From positions 4,467,610 through 4,531,609 of the forward strand of contig NC_026744.1 of the NCBI RefSeq assembly GCF_000210295.1: 64,000 nt of DNA, read 5' to 3'. A program made the position numbers and the translations under genes. Positions 48,100-59,000 of this stretch are shown piece by piece; position 1 is the first letter of the stretch; each line of letters starts with the position of its first letter. The notes under the pieces were generated by a model. That model saw only the letters and a list, made by a program, of their open reading frames with translations. It had not been told where the DNA came from and made no database searches. The DNA is from Trypanosoma brucei gambiense DAL972 (lineage: Eukaryota > Euglenozoa > Kinetoplastea > Trypanosomatida > Trypanosomatidae).

Positions 48100-49110
48100 C
48101 AGGCACCCCGTCCCTGCCTTTTGATAAGTGAAAATGAACAAAGTTAAGAACGAGTATGGGAAGACGTCGGCACACAACATGGCAAAGCGGGAACCGGCCG
48201 TTGCACCGCTCGAACACATATGCGGCAGACGTCCACAATATCGCGTCATTACCGACGTACAAAACGAGGTCAGCGGCCGTGTGGCAGCCGCCCGCCGCGC
48301 AAGGCCGGCACAGGCACGGCCAAAAAGTCCGGGCGGACGCAAGCACCCACCTGTGAAAACCAAAGAGTCGGAAGGACACGCTCCCTCCCTCTTTCTTCCC
48401 CCTCCCCCTTTGGTTCGACAGCGGCCCTCCGCTGGCAGCCGCGCGCCTCCGAACTACGGACGGCTTCTCCCGTAGAAAACTGTGGAATCTCACATCCCAC
48501 CCCCACGTTAAAGCAAATTCCTTCTCCGTTGTGCGCACAGATCACACACGCACCTTCCGCATTTTCCTCAGCCGAAAATGCTGGCCGGGATTTCTGAGGG
48601 CCCTTGGCCCACAGCGGCGGCACACTCGGCCAAGAAGTGCAAAGGAAGGGAGATGCAACGCGCAATAAATCGCTCTTTTCCCCCACACTCGTGCGGCACC
48701 ACGCCTGCCTACCGCTTGCGTCGACGCGCCAGTCGCCGAACCATTGCGGCCATCTGGGATATGCGCAGGTGGTGGTGAGTTGGGCACTGGCATCGATGTC
48801 GAAGGGTTGGGGTGGCGTAGTCGGCGCGTTCAAGCTGATCTGGAGGAGCAACCTTGTACCTACAGACGTCTTCGGTGAGAAAGAGCGGCTAGTCGCTGTG
48901 GGGGACCCGTCGCCTCTACGCGAGGAAGTTTGGAATCCGGCACCTGGCCCCTCCTTGCCGCCTCGTACCCGATATGGGGAAAATTGGCTGTTATGCTCTG
49001 CCCGCGGAACCAGCCGGTACGGGTTGTGTGGGTCTTCGGAACCTCAGGCAGTGTGAAGCTTGATTCGGATGCGCCCAGAAGCCCATGGAAACAGTACAGA
49101 TCCGAACCTA
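48100..49110. other. GC-rich block with overlapping open frames on both strands
   Basis: Clearly richer in G and C than its surroundings and open in several frames at once (minus 48059-48538 and 48270-48851, plus 48604-49056), as expected when stop codons are rare by composition. None of the frames has a domain I recognise, and most begin at non-ATG codons. It ends before a run of G near 49196-49207. It could be a decayed gene or retroelement fragment. I see neither reverse-transcriptase motifs nor a poly(A) tail. Confidence 0.4.
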
Positions 49111-49649
49111 GGCCTAGTCGCCGATTTCTTTTACGGAAGCCAGAGTATTGTGGGAGGTCTTTTTCATTTCCGTTCGTTTCGAAGGCAAGCATTTGGGGGG
49201 GGGGGGGAAATAGATATCAGTTTTTTTCCCCCCATCACCGATGCAGTGCGCTGAATATCTTTGAGTTGGTTTTTAACGTTGACCTTCATTTCCGAGGTTC
49301 AAGAGCGGAAGCGACCTGGGACTCTTAGTAGATTTCTGTGTTACGTTCCATTTCCGGTACCGGTTCTCCCGGTACGTGAAGCCGGCTGGGGGATTATGTA
49401 TTTTGGATGCAACAAGATTCGGAACCCTATATATTTTTTCTGAAATTAATCATTCATGGGGAGATATTACTGCATTTTCTCCCTCCCTTAATTGGGTGAG
49501 AACACATAAAAAGTCATCAGGTCGTGCGACATTTTTTAACAAGTTATATCTGACTGGTCACTACAAAGCAAGGTGGAGATTTGTGTCTCTTCCGAGCATT
49601 CCCACGGCTACGCATTGGTAAAGAGAGGTGAATACTAGCAAAGAGATTC

Positions 49650-51560
49650 GACATAAACCGCAGGGGAGTTCACCGTTAAGATTGTGCCGGCATGAATGTA
49701 ACGCGTAGGACGCCACGCCGCTGTACGGACGATGCACGTGACTGTTAGGGGCTTTGAAAGAGATGTTTGCATCCTGAAACAGATTTCACGGCGAAAGAAA
49801 AAGAACTTCTTTTGTTAACATGCAAACTTACTTCGACACACTTGCTTCTGTGGTTAGTCGAAAGTGTGTGCTCTCAGGATTTAAGCAGCATGCATCATGC
49901 CACTGGTTGCTGCAATGTGGTCATAGCATTTGCATTTGCGACAAACGTACTGAACAAAGAAATGCGCAGTGGTAGCGAAGAATTTACTTTTTGTCCATAC
50001 CATGCTCAACTGTGCGTTCCGAAGTTTTTATACTTTCGTCATTACGCGACGATGTGTCTCCATCATATCTAACGTCTCCCCTCTTTACACACTTGTGACA
50101 AGGAGGAAGATCCGGCCAAGCCCCCAGCATGCGCACAAGGAAACCAACTACTACTAAACAACGCATCGTGGACAAGCATGACAACAGTTCTCCGGACGAG
50201 GTGAGAAATATGGAAAGATTAAATTTATGAGTCGTGACTTATACACAGACCTCGATAGTCGCAATGTCATTGTTTACTATTGTTGCATCCAATTTAGTAA
50301 CATCGCCTTTCTGTGGTTTATAGGCCGAGTGCTCTAGGCATAACAGAGGAGAACTTTATGTCCCTTAGAACACATTGTGGCCTCAGCTGACTTTCACTAT
50401 TTAAAAACCTTCACTGCAGGAGGCATCTGTGTTTGCCGCGCGGATCGGCACTTCGCTGTGTCAACCCTCTTGATCACCGGAGCTTGACACCGATTTCCCC
50501 ATTGACCGGAAGCAACCTCCTGGATCTTCATTAGAAAGTGAGATATGGGTTGGCTGTCCCCAACATACGTTATGGGGGTGGGTCTCTGAAAGATTCGGAG
50601 TGCCACGCGGTGCCGCCCGAACATTCGTAAATGCAGATTTTACCGCGACTTCCGAACCAACTTCTCATCGCCCCTTTATTTGTATTCCCCTCTAGACAAG
50701 GAGTGGGTTCTTCAAAGGAATCGTATTGCGATTGATTCAGTCCCATTGCAACGTTGCGGGGCAGTTGCGTGAGAGGTCCTTCTCAGACCACATGTCCCTG
50801 CCCACACAACGTTTGCTGGAAGAAATGTTTGTGAGGTACCCTAGGGGAACATAGCCACCCAACTACTACTGCCCACACGCACAAACTCTATGTACAGTGC
50901 CGCCGCCGTGCTGGATACTCTTTAATCCATATACTGGAAGACTTTTTTTTTTAATGGTAGGGTTGTTATGCGCATGCGCCACTCTCACCGTAGATTGGTG
51001 CAGTACTTGGTCAGCGAGCTGATGGTGCGGTTAAAGTCCTTGACGTCATTTTTATCTGTTTAATCAACTTCCGGTAACATACCGTAATTTTTGAAGTACT
51101 TCTCTCTTGTGTTTGGTGGAAAATGCACTGTAGCTGGTGTCTGATGTAGGCACAGTCATTTCCGTAATACGCAGTGAGAACACACTTTTTACGAGAGGTG
51201 GTTGAAACCGACACGAGCTACCAACATAGTGCCATCAAACGGTCCTTCCTTTCGTGTTAATGTCAGTACAAATGCGAACTCCATCGCTACCAACAAGGGA
51301 ACAAACAACACATAGACAACCCTTCGAACCGTGCCCGAGGTGACGCTCTGCTCATATTTTGGACCACAACATAAAGGCGGATGTGATGCCGCTGTGGCTT
51401 ATGACGAGGTAAGCGATCAGGTCGCGTAGTGTTGTCAACGCTTCGTGTATCCTACAAAGCGACGTAACATAGCGCCCGAACCGTCACCACCATCAGTGGG
51501 AAACAAAGCAGCTGTTGGAAAAGTATAAGTCATTCTGGAGGTGTTGTGAACTCCCGTTGA
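49650..51560. other. Degenerate subtelomere-like sequence
   Basis: No frame above about 100 codons and no recognisable product. Short frames on either strand carry frequent stops. Probably decayed coding sequence or non-coding DNA of the strand-switch region. Confidence 0.4.
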
Positions 51561-51576
51561 AACCGAGTCAGGAACC

Positions 51577-52299
51577 ATGAGTGGGAATGGACGCGAAAAG
51601 CAAAATTTTATGCACATTTTAGCCGAGCGTGTTCGTAAAAATATATCACCTGGAATCGGAGATTCCACTGTCATAAAGGTGGATGTTGTCCAGTACATGT
51701 TGTTGAAACCTCGTGAACACTCTTCTTTGGTATTGTTGGGCCTTGTTGTAGAAGCAAGACAGATGGGTCTATGACAGCCGGTTGTCTCAAGGCAATTTGA
51801 ACGGTTGAACACTGAAAGTCTCTGATGGTAGACTGTCTAACTCGACTTCACTCACGGGAATGCTTCGACTGAAGAAGCTTCAAATCAGGGGCAACCTCAA
51901 CAACAGCAACGGCGCTGGGGAAATATTTCGTATTGAAATGCTGGAAGAGATGGTGCCGACGTATAAAGAGGTGGGAATAATTGGGGAGGTGCGCCTCTCC
52001 CCGAACCCCACGATTCACAACTTGGAACAGACATCATCAAATGACGACTTCATAAAGTAACTTTCCGTATGGAAGAAACTATATGAAAGTTGACACTATC
52101 TGTGTCCCTAAAACTGGATAATGTCGAACAGCTGTCAAAGATTACAACACTAAAGGGGTTGAGCCTTTCATGGTGCACTAATATTATACATGGGTGGGAA
52201 AGCAATGATAAACTTCCACAGCTCCGAGTTCTTTATTTGGAAGGGGGCGGCAAATATGCTGGGGGTGCAACCTATGAGAGGTATCAGCAACATGTTTAA
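51577..52299 (+). pseudogene. Decayed leucine-rich-repeat gene (LRRP/ESAG8-like)
   Basis: An ATG at 51577 opens 65 codons (MSGNGREKQNFMHILAERV...), then a TGA at 51772. After one more stop, leucine-rich repeats continue in another frame from 51860 (LRLKKLQIRGNLNNSNG) and return to the first frame from 52090, where LSKITTLKGLSLSWCTNI and LPQLRVLYLEGGG are good LRR units. At least one frameshift and several stops separate the pieces. The short CTNI-type repeats recall the ESAG8 / subtelomeric LRRP family of T. brucei, many copies of which are pseudogenes. The family assignment is by pattern only. Confidence 0.5.
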
Positions 52300-52439
52300 A
52301 TGTTACAGTGAGGGTAAGTGGGGCATACACAAAACTGACCGCGCGGAATTTGCCTTCCTGTGCTGTTATTATTTTTCCATTATCCCTCTTAACATGGTAT
52401 GCGATCTCCTGCACCACGGAAGGAAACAACATATGCTAC

Positions 52440-53470
52440 TGGGGTAAATGCCGACGCCTCAGAGGAGTATATCTTCTGCAGAGCTCAGCACAGGATCTGC
52501 AGACCCCCACGGCAGCGAAGGAGGCTGGCCGTCACACAGCAGCAGCCGTCTGCTCCTAAACGTTGTGGTAGGGCACGGAAGATTCATAAGACTAGCCACT
52601 GTTTGACTGACAAGAGCTTGAATGCGACGAGAAATGCTGCCGAGGTGCGCACGTCGCTGTGAGAAAAGTGATGCCAAAAGATTATTGCAACTCGCTGGTG
52701 ATGGCACCAGCCCGATGCCTCAATTGTTTTACTGGAGTTTGTTTGGCAACGGGTGGCACTGGGAAAGAGCCACTGAATGCGTCTTTATGACACACAGACA
52801 CGTTGCTGACGAGAAGGAAGCGGAAGCACTACCGAGTTTTCGTTTGGTAACACTTTGGATTAGTACATGATTCCAGTTGGCATAAGCGCTGGACTTCCAG
52901 AGGCGTGTTGGGGCCATGGTCATGACTAAGCGCACTGAGGGACAAAGCGTAGCAATGGTAGTAGGTCGGGAACAAAACGTCGATTGAGACTCCGTTAAGG
53001 ATTGGTTAGTTGGTCGGAACAGGAGGACAAGCAATGACGAACACCACTGTTTTGCTTGTTGGTACAGAGAAACGCGACAACTAGCACAATATTCCAGGTT
53101 GGACTGCAGAACAAATTGGAAATTAGCAAAAAAAAATGGCCGAGTGGCTGAATCAAATTACAAAGAGTGGCAGCCCAACTGCGTCGCAGAAAGGAGTAAC
53201 GATGAACGGGAGGCAGAATGTTGTAATACAAAAGCAAGAACAGAACGGGAAGCAGGCAATTAAAGCGCATCCGGGTCCAACAGCAAAGATCGTAGAGCCA
53301 TGTCAATGAGGGTGCTAGAAGCCGAGAAAGACGTGCTGAAAAGGGGTGTTTCGGACAACCACGACCGTCTTCAAGAGAAATTTGAAGTGTGTGTTATCCG
53401 TCAGCATGTAATGAGGGGGGGCTGTTTCGCGATTTCCCGATCACACGAGAGGAGTTGAATTTACGTGATG
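52440..53470 (+). pseudogene. Possible decayed coding sequence, unidentified
   Basis: Plus-strand reading from about 52620 to 53450 gives charged, protein-like stretches (for example WHWERATECVFMTHRHVADEKEAEAL and VLEAEKDVLKRGV) interrupted by several stops. The length and composition suggest the remains of a gene, perhaps one of the multicopy subtelomeric families, but nothing diagnostic is visible. Confidence 0.3.
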
Positions 53471-53785
53471 TTTCTGACCAGTCGTAACCGCGTCTTTGTG
53501 ATCGCTGGGTTCCACGGCCTCTTTCAACTGATTTTTTTATTGTGTAGCCCACCGCAGTTTAATGGATTTTTTGTTGGAATCCATTGCACGTGCTATGGTG
53601 CGCTATGTCGTGGCTTGTGCTTTGTTATGTTTAGTTGGCGTTGTTGTTGTTGTTGTTCATAGGCTTCTTTCATGGCATGCAGTGACCTCGCACATTTGGT
53701 CTCAGATTTCATCCGTAGTAGTTCATCCTTTCGTTTCGATAACCGAGTATTCCTTTGTTGTTGTTTTTTTTTTTTTTGAACGCTT

Positions 53786-54749
53786 TTACTTCTCATTTAC
53801 TGTGTATTGCTGATCCAGCTCCCGCATGTCACTACACAGCTGCTCCGTAGCACCCCTCAGCTTTGACTTATACGCACGAACAACCCTTCCCTGTTGTCCT
53901 ACTGTTACAGTCACTGGGCATACAGAACGAAACAGCTTCTTAACTCCACGCAAAATATTTGTTAGCTGTAAGTGCCCTCTGTCAAAGGGGACACAGCCAC
54001 AGTAATAGCAGGCACTTCTTCGTTCGCTGCATAACCGGTTATGCGATGTCGTTGCGTTCCTGTTTGACGCTGCAAGAACGATTCCCTGTGGGGTTTTCCG
54101 ATTGGTCACCTCATTAACGGTAACAGCGCGTGTGTCATGGACCGCAGTACCTGGACGTATTCGGAAAGGTCGTGGTAACGTCCTTGGCGCCCCACTTCAT
54201 TTTTTACCGCTTTTCTTATGCATATCATCGCTTTCGGTGAATCGCGAACTGTTAGTGTACTTCTTGGAGATCGGTTAAGACCCATAGCTGTCCAGCAGGT
54301 CGTTTTGCTGCGTTCGGTGCCGAGATTTGCTTGGCAGGGATCATTTTTCCAAAATGCAATACATAGGCTCACACACAGGTCCCGGTGATCGGCCTCCACA
54401 ACCAATAACCTGCGAGTACTGAACTGCCTTGGAAAGTCTTCCGTATGCACCGTTAGCATCTCATATTTGCTTTTACTTTCGTAAGCGCTGAAAACAGAGC
54501 GATTTTCATTGGTGGTCTGCTCTGTAGCGCTTGCCTGCCAGGGAAGTTGAGATGACAAAATTAAATAGAGGTCCACATAGGTTTGGTATCCTTCACGCGA
54601 TTCTTCAAGGATGTGTTGTTCCTTTCGTCTGCGGAGTGACGACGGGAAAAGCGGAACTTGCTGCTGGAGAAACGTTGCAGTACGACACGTAAACTATTGT
54701 TTTTGCGAAATTGATAAATATGATTTCCACAAGGAGACAGGGAGTGCAT
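53786..54749 (-). pseudogene. Frameshifted minus-strand gene remnant
   Basis: Three minus-strand frames follow each other end to start: 54561-54749 (ATG, 62 codons), 54106-54576 (about 156 codons) and 53786-54109 (about 107 codons). They lie in three different frames with overlaps of 16 and 4 bases, the picture of one ancestral frame of roughly 320 codons broken by two indels. Residues look protein-like and include a pair CYYCGC and a charged C-terminus, but I do not recognise the product. Its orientation matches the minus-strand cluster rather than the cyclase. Confidence 0.45.
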
Positions 54750-55247
54750 CGTGTTGTGCTATGCAAAGGCGACAGGGCAATTATAAAAAACGTGCTGTCG
54801 CAACCAGTCAGCTTCCATCAATTTAACAGCGATGCAATAAGTGGATCTTGACTACCCCAGAGATGCGTATTGCGGTAAGGGGAACGTCACCCCCACCCCC
54901 CTGTACATCATTTTAACCGGTAGGGACGAGTAGTCTCATACCTTACCTACAGTTGGAGGAGCTCTAAGCCGAAAATTTTCGACTTTTTTGAGGGTAGAAG
55001 CAAGCTCCCCAGGTTTCCCTCAAAAGCAGAAAGAGCATCCATCCTCGCTTTGATACACCGCATTAGGTGTTTTCCGTTTCTCGCTCCTTGGGCATACAGA
55101 GTGGCGGTTCCCCCGATGCTATCCTTTCCCCCCCCCGCCACACACACACACAATCTCTTTTGTGTTTGCTCTTTTCGTGCCCCGCTCCGCGCGGGTAAAC
55201 CACTTTCAGCGGCCGGAGAACTCCCGTGCGAAAATGTTTTCTCACCT

Positions 55248-55275
55248 GACTCGGTGTGTGCTGACACTCCGAGTC
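55248..55275. repeat. Hairpin with 7-bp outer and 4-bp inner stem
   Basis: GACTCGG pairs with CCGAGTC, and inside them GTGT pairs with ACAC across a GCTG loop, with one T-T mismatch between the stems. It lies about 800 bases upstream of the cyclase start and 30 bases before a second hairpin. Confidence 0.7.
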
Positions 55276-55304
55276 ACTTCGCAGGTAAGGGAGTTATACG
55301 CCCT

Positions 55305-55328
55305 CTGGAACGGGTGAACCAGTTCCAG
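55305..55328. repeat. Second hairpin, 7-bp perfect stem
   Basis: CTGGAAC and GTTCCAG flank a ten-base spacer. Two well-formed inverted repeats within 80 bases in non-coding DNA are unlikely to be random drift, though their role is unknown. Confidence 0.65.
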
Positions 55329-55995
55329 TAGGATAGCACTATCCTTGATCAATGGCACCGCGTAAATGCTGCATCACTACCGAAAGCAAGTAAAAAGGCA
55401 TATGACCCCGTTTCGCGCCGGTTCGTCCACCCGACACCTACTACGTCTAAGCTGGAAGGAGAGGCGGTTCTTTGGTGGCTATTGTGGCTGCGGATACTTT
55501 GTCGCCGATGCCAGGGGTATAGAAGCGTGCACACAGTTGCGACGCAGCTGACGCGCCCTTCGGATTGTGTCAAGTCTCCAGCCGCTTTGCAGTGGTCGTG
55601 TGTCGCGAAAAATACGCCCCCGTTCCTCCAATCAATTAGTGGCAAAGGGGCGGCACATCCGCCGTGATTGGAGGAACCGTTGACCTCTTAATGGTACATT
55701 GTTGTTTTACCTATCGATGGTCCACTCCACCGCGCGCGGCGCATACCTTGGGAGTTCTGTACTGTTGTGGGGTGGTCTTGTGCATTGTGACCGCCGCCTC
55801 TGACACAACAAGCGCAGTTTCGCGCCTACGTTACTGGTGTGTTTGGCTCTGATGGAACGATGCGTGTGTTGGCGTCCTTAAATCTTAATATGGCTTGTTG
55901 CGTGCAACCGTTTATATTTTTTCCCCTCGATATGGGCATCACGTTCTTGGCGTTACGTGGTTCCCAGTTTCACCTAACAACTCTTGCCCTCTCTT

Positions 55996-56024
55996 GCCCA
56001 ACCCCTCCCTTTCATTTGTTCCAG
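55996..56024 (+). promoter_or_regulatory. Trans-splice acceptor of the adenylate cyclase gene
   Basis: A C/T tract (CTTGCCCAACCCCTCCC) continues into TTTCATTTGTTCCAG; the AG is at 56023-56024, giving a 5' untranslated region of about 42 bases before the ATG at 56067. Confidence 0.8.
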
Positions 56025-56066
56025 TGTGACAACCACTTTTACACGTAGACTATCAAAGCCACTGCG

Positions 56067-59000
56067 ATGAATATGCTTCGTTTCGACGACCGCAACGCCT
56101 CACCCGCACCGAGTGGCGGGAAACATTCCCTTCCGACGGGAGGAGCTGTGTGTCGTGTCGCCATGGACACACTTCTCGTGATATTGAGAGCTCCGGTCGC
56201 GTTGTTACTTCTGCTCATCGTCCTGCCGCAATTGTCAGTGGGCGCCGAGGCTAATGCGACAGTCAAGGTTCTCTCCGCCGCGTGGAACTCGTACATGCCG
56301 CAGGAGTATGTGACCGCGATCAATGCTGGCTTCAGTGCCTCACTAGAGTCACGACAATGGACTGTGGCTGGAAGCGTGAAAGTTGAGGTAGTTTATCCAG
56401 AGCGGTACGAAACATTACCCGAAGATTTCATTAAAGAGCAGTTGGAATTGGAAACGGACCAGAATAAGATTGTTATAGTGTATGGACCCCTCGGTGACAA
56501 AAGCGTAATATACTCGATCCCGTATTTGGTGAATCACAGCGTAGTGGCCTTAGGGTTGATGACCGGCTCCGGGGAGGTGCGGCGGTGGAATCCGTACCTT
56601 TACTTTCTGCGTGCCGACCCCGCTGCTGAAACATTGGCTCTCATTCGGTATGCTCTGTGCCAGTTGCGCGTGCTGCGCTTGGGTTTTATGTACCTTCAGG
56701 GTGTTCATTATGGCGACGAGGAGTATGCATTGACAGTGAACGTGATGTCTCAGATGGGTTATGAGCTGCATGGTGTGTTCACCGTGATGAGTCCAGACGG
56801 TGAGCCTGCTCCTGATGGTGAGTTCAAAGAGGTGTTCGAGCGCTTCGCCGCCGCCCTTCCTCAGGCCATCATTGTCTTTGGTGCGCCAGAAAAGGATACT
56901 GCGAAGTTCTTGATGATGATGGTAGCGGAGGAGCGCGTTGCTCGGTCTTATATTCTTGGTCCATCATCCGTCCAGGTGTCACTTGCAGAAATGTGGCGAC
57001 TCGCTCTGGAAGCTGCAGGGGCCTCATTCGCGCCCGGGCAGCTACTTTTCACAGGCACCAATCCGCTTGCGAAGGACAGCCAGTACATAGCAATCAAGCG
57101 TTTTCAAGGAGTTATGAGTGAATACCTGAAAACTCACGTCAGCGAAACCAACATCACTGAAGCAGATTATTTCCTGACCCACGATCCTGAGGGAGAGTTG
57201 ATGGTGTATGGGTGGATTGCTGGGGAGGTGTTATCTCAGGCACTTAGTAGTGTTGAATGGCTCAAGGACCGCGCTACATTTGTCAGGTCGCTATACAACC
57301 AACGGCGCTACGTCATCAATGACATTGTGATCGGTGACTATGGCGGTACGTGTGAGGGGGACGCGGCTAAGCATGGCGCGACATGTGAGTGTAATCAAGG
57401 CAGCAAGGCGGTGTATGTGAAAGAGGTTTTGGAGGATGGCCGGACGACGTCGGTGCGAAGTGGCTTCACAGTTCTGAAAGCTTCGCAGTGCTATGCTGAA
57501 TCTTCGGAGCTTCACGGGCCACTGAATGGACTCGCCGTTTTCATGGAAGACGACGACACCGCGTCGAAGGCAGCTGCGCTGTGGCACAAGGGGGCCTCCC
57601 ATCTTGTCGGCAAGGGTGATTTGGGACACTCGGACAGGTTCTTTCTGCACGCATTTAATACTACCATAGCTGAGGCAGCGAACGATCTTCGGCGTGAGCA
57701 AGGTGAAAGAATCGTAACCGCTGTGTTTGGCCCCGTGACGGGGGCGATGTTGGACACGCCGAATATAACCTTTATCGATCCTCTGGAACTTAAACCACGG
57801 CTGAATAAGTTCAGAAGGCATGTGATTCATCTCTCGCCCACCCTGGAACAACAACTTTACGTCCTTTCATCGTACCTCGCAGCCGACGGGGTCGGTACTG
57901 TTGATGCCGTCATCTGCAGCAAAGAAGTGGATGGGATTGCAGATTTTCTCCGGAGGTCACTAACTGAGTTCGGTGTCTCGCTACGTTCCGCTGTCATACG
58001 TGAGGATGGGGAAGGTGTTGGTAAATACCTTCCGATAAGTGGGATCGTGTTTGTCATTGGTCTTTCCGTTCCAGATGTGAGGGAAATCGCGAGGAAACTT
58101 GAAGAACGCAACGATTTGCGCGTTATTGTTCTATTCGCAGAATTTTCGTTACTGTATGATCTGTTTACTTCGACCCTCAACAACACCGCAGGCGCCGCGC
58201 GCCTTGTGTTTGCCACCAGCTTGCCACATTGGGGTGATACTGAAACCTCATCGAAGACTACTCAACTGTTCCATGATGTCGAAAAAGACTCACGATTGTG
58301 GACACCCCTATCACTTCTGGCATTCGCAACCGGTCGATTGATGCGGGCAATACTTCTTCGTGTAGAAGAAATGAGTCCAGAAACGTTGGTAAATTTCTTC
58401 TATGCCGATTCTTCCATCATCTCTGATGACATGCGGTACGGTGTCTTCGACGACACAAAGTGCGACGGCGCAGAGAACATTTCGGAGGGTGATTGTGCCT
58501 CGAACTATGGCGCAACGCAGATATCCGTGTGGTCTATGGCCCGTGCTCTCAACGCCTCCATTCTTCCACTTACAAATCCCATGACGCCGTCAATGAGCTT
58601 CAGAGACCCTAGCGAAGGAAAACTCTCCGGGGCACCGCTGGTGGGCGTCATCATCGGTGCTACCTTTGCTTTGTTTCTTGTGGTGGCTCTGGGCGTGGTT
58701 CCATACTTTGTCCTGCGCAACACCCGTGATAACAACAGCGCGCCAAAGGAACCCACAGACCCCGTGACAATTATTTTCACTGATATTGAAAGCAGCACGG
58801 CACAGTGGGCTGCCCACCCCGATGTCATGGCTGATGCTGTCGCCGCACACCACAAGTTGATCCGCGCGCTGATCTCCCAGTACGAGTGTTACGAGGTGAA
58901 GACCGTTGGGGACTCGTTCATGATCGCGAGCCGAAGTGCGTTTATGGCGGTGCAACTTGTGCGGGATCTGCAGAGGGCGTTCCTTCGCCACAACTGGGGC

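Larger units (their letters stand above)
47481..56023. other. Divergent strand-switch region without intact genes
   Basis: Genes left of it read leftwards and the cyclase right of it reads rightwards, so transcription must start in both directions somewhere in these 8.5 kb. No frame longer than 194 codons occurs. Content includes a TTG-type trinucleotide run (47785-47805), a GT tract (47901-47920), a GC-rich block (48.1-49.1 kb), decayed coding remnants (51.6-54.7 kb) and hairpins near 55.3 kb. Divergent strand-switch regions in trypanosomes are dispersed RNA polymerase II start sites marked by histone variants; that assignment is inferred from gene orientation. Confidence 0.7.

Noticed and set aside
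48059..49056. Retrotransposon (ingi/RIME-like) insertion
   Set aside because: I looked for reverse-transcriptase or endonuclease motifs, a poly(A) tail and flanking target duplications and saw none; left as an unresolved GC-rich block.
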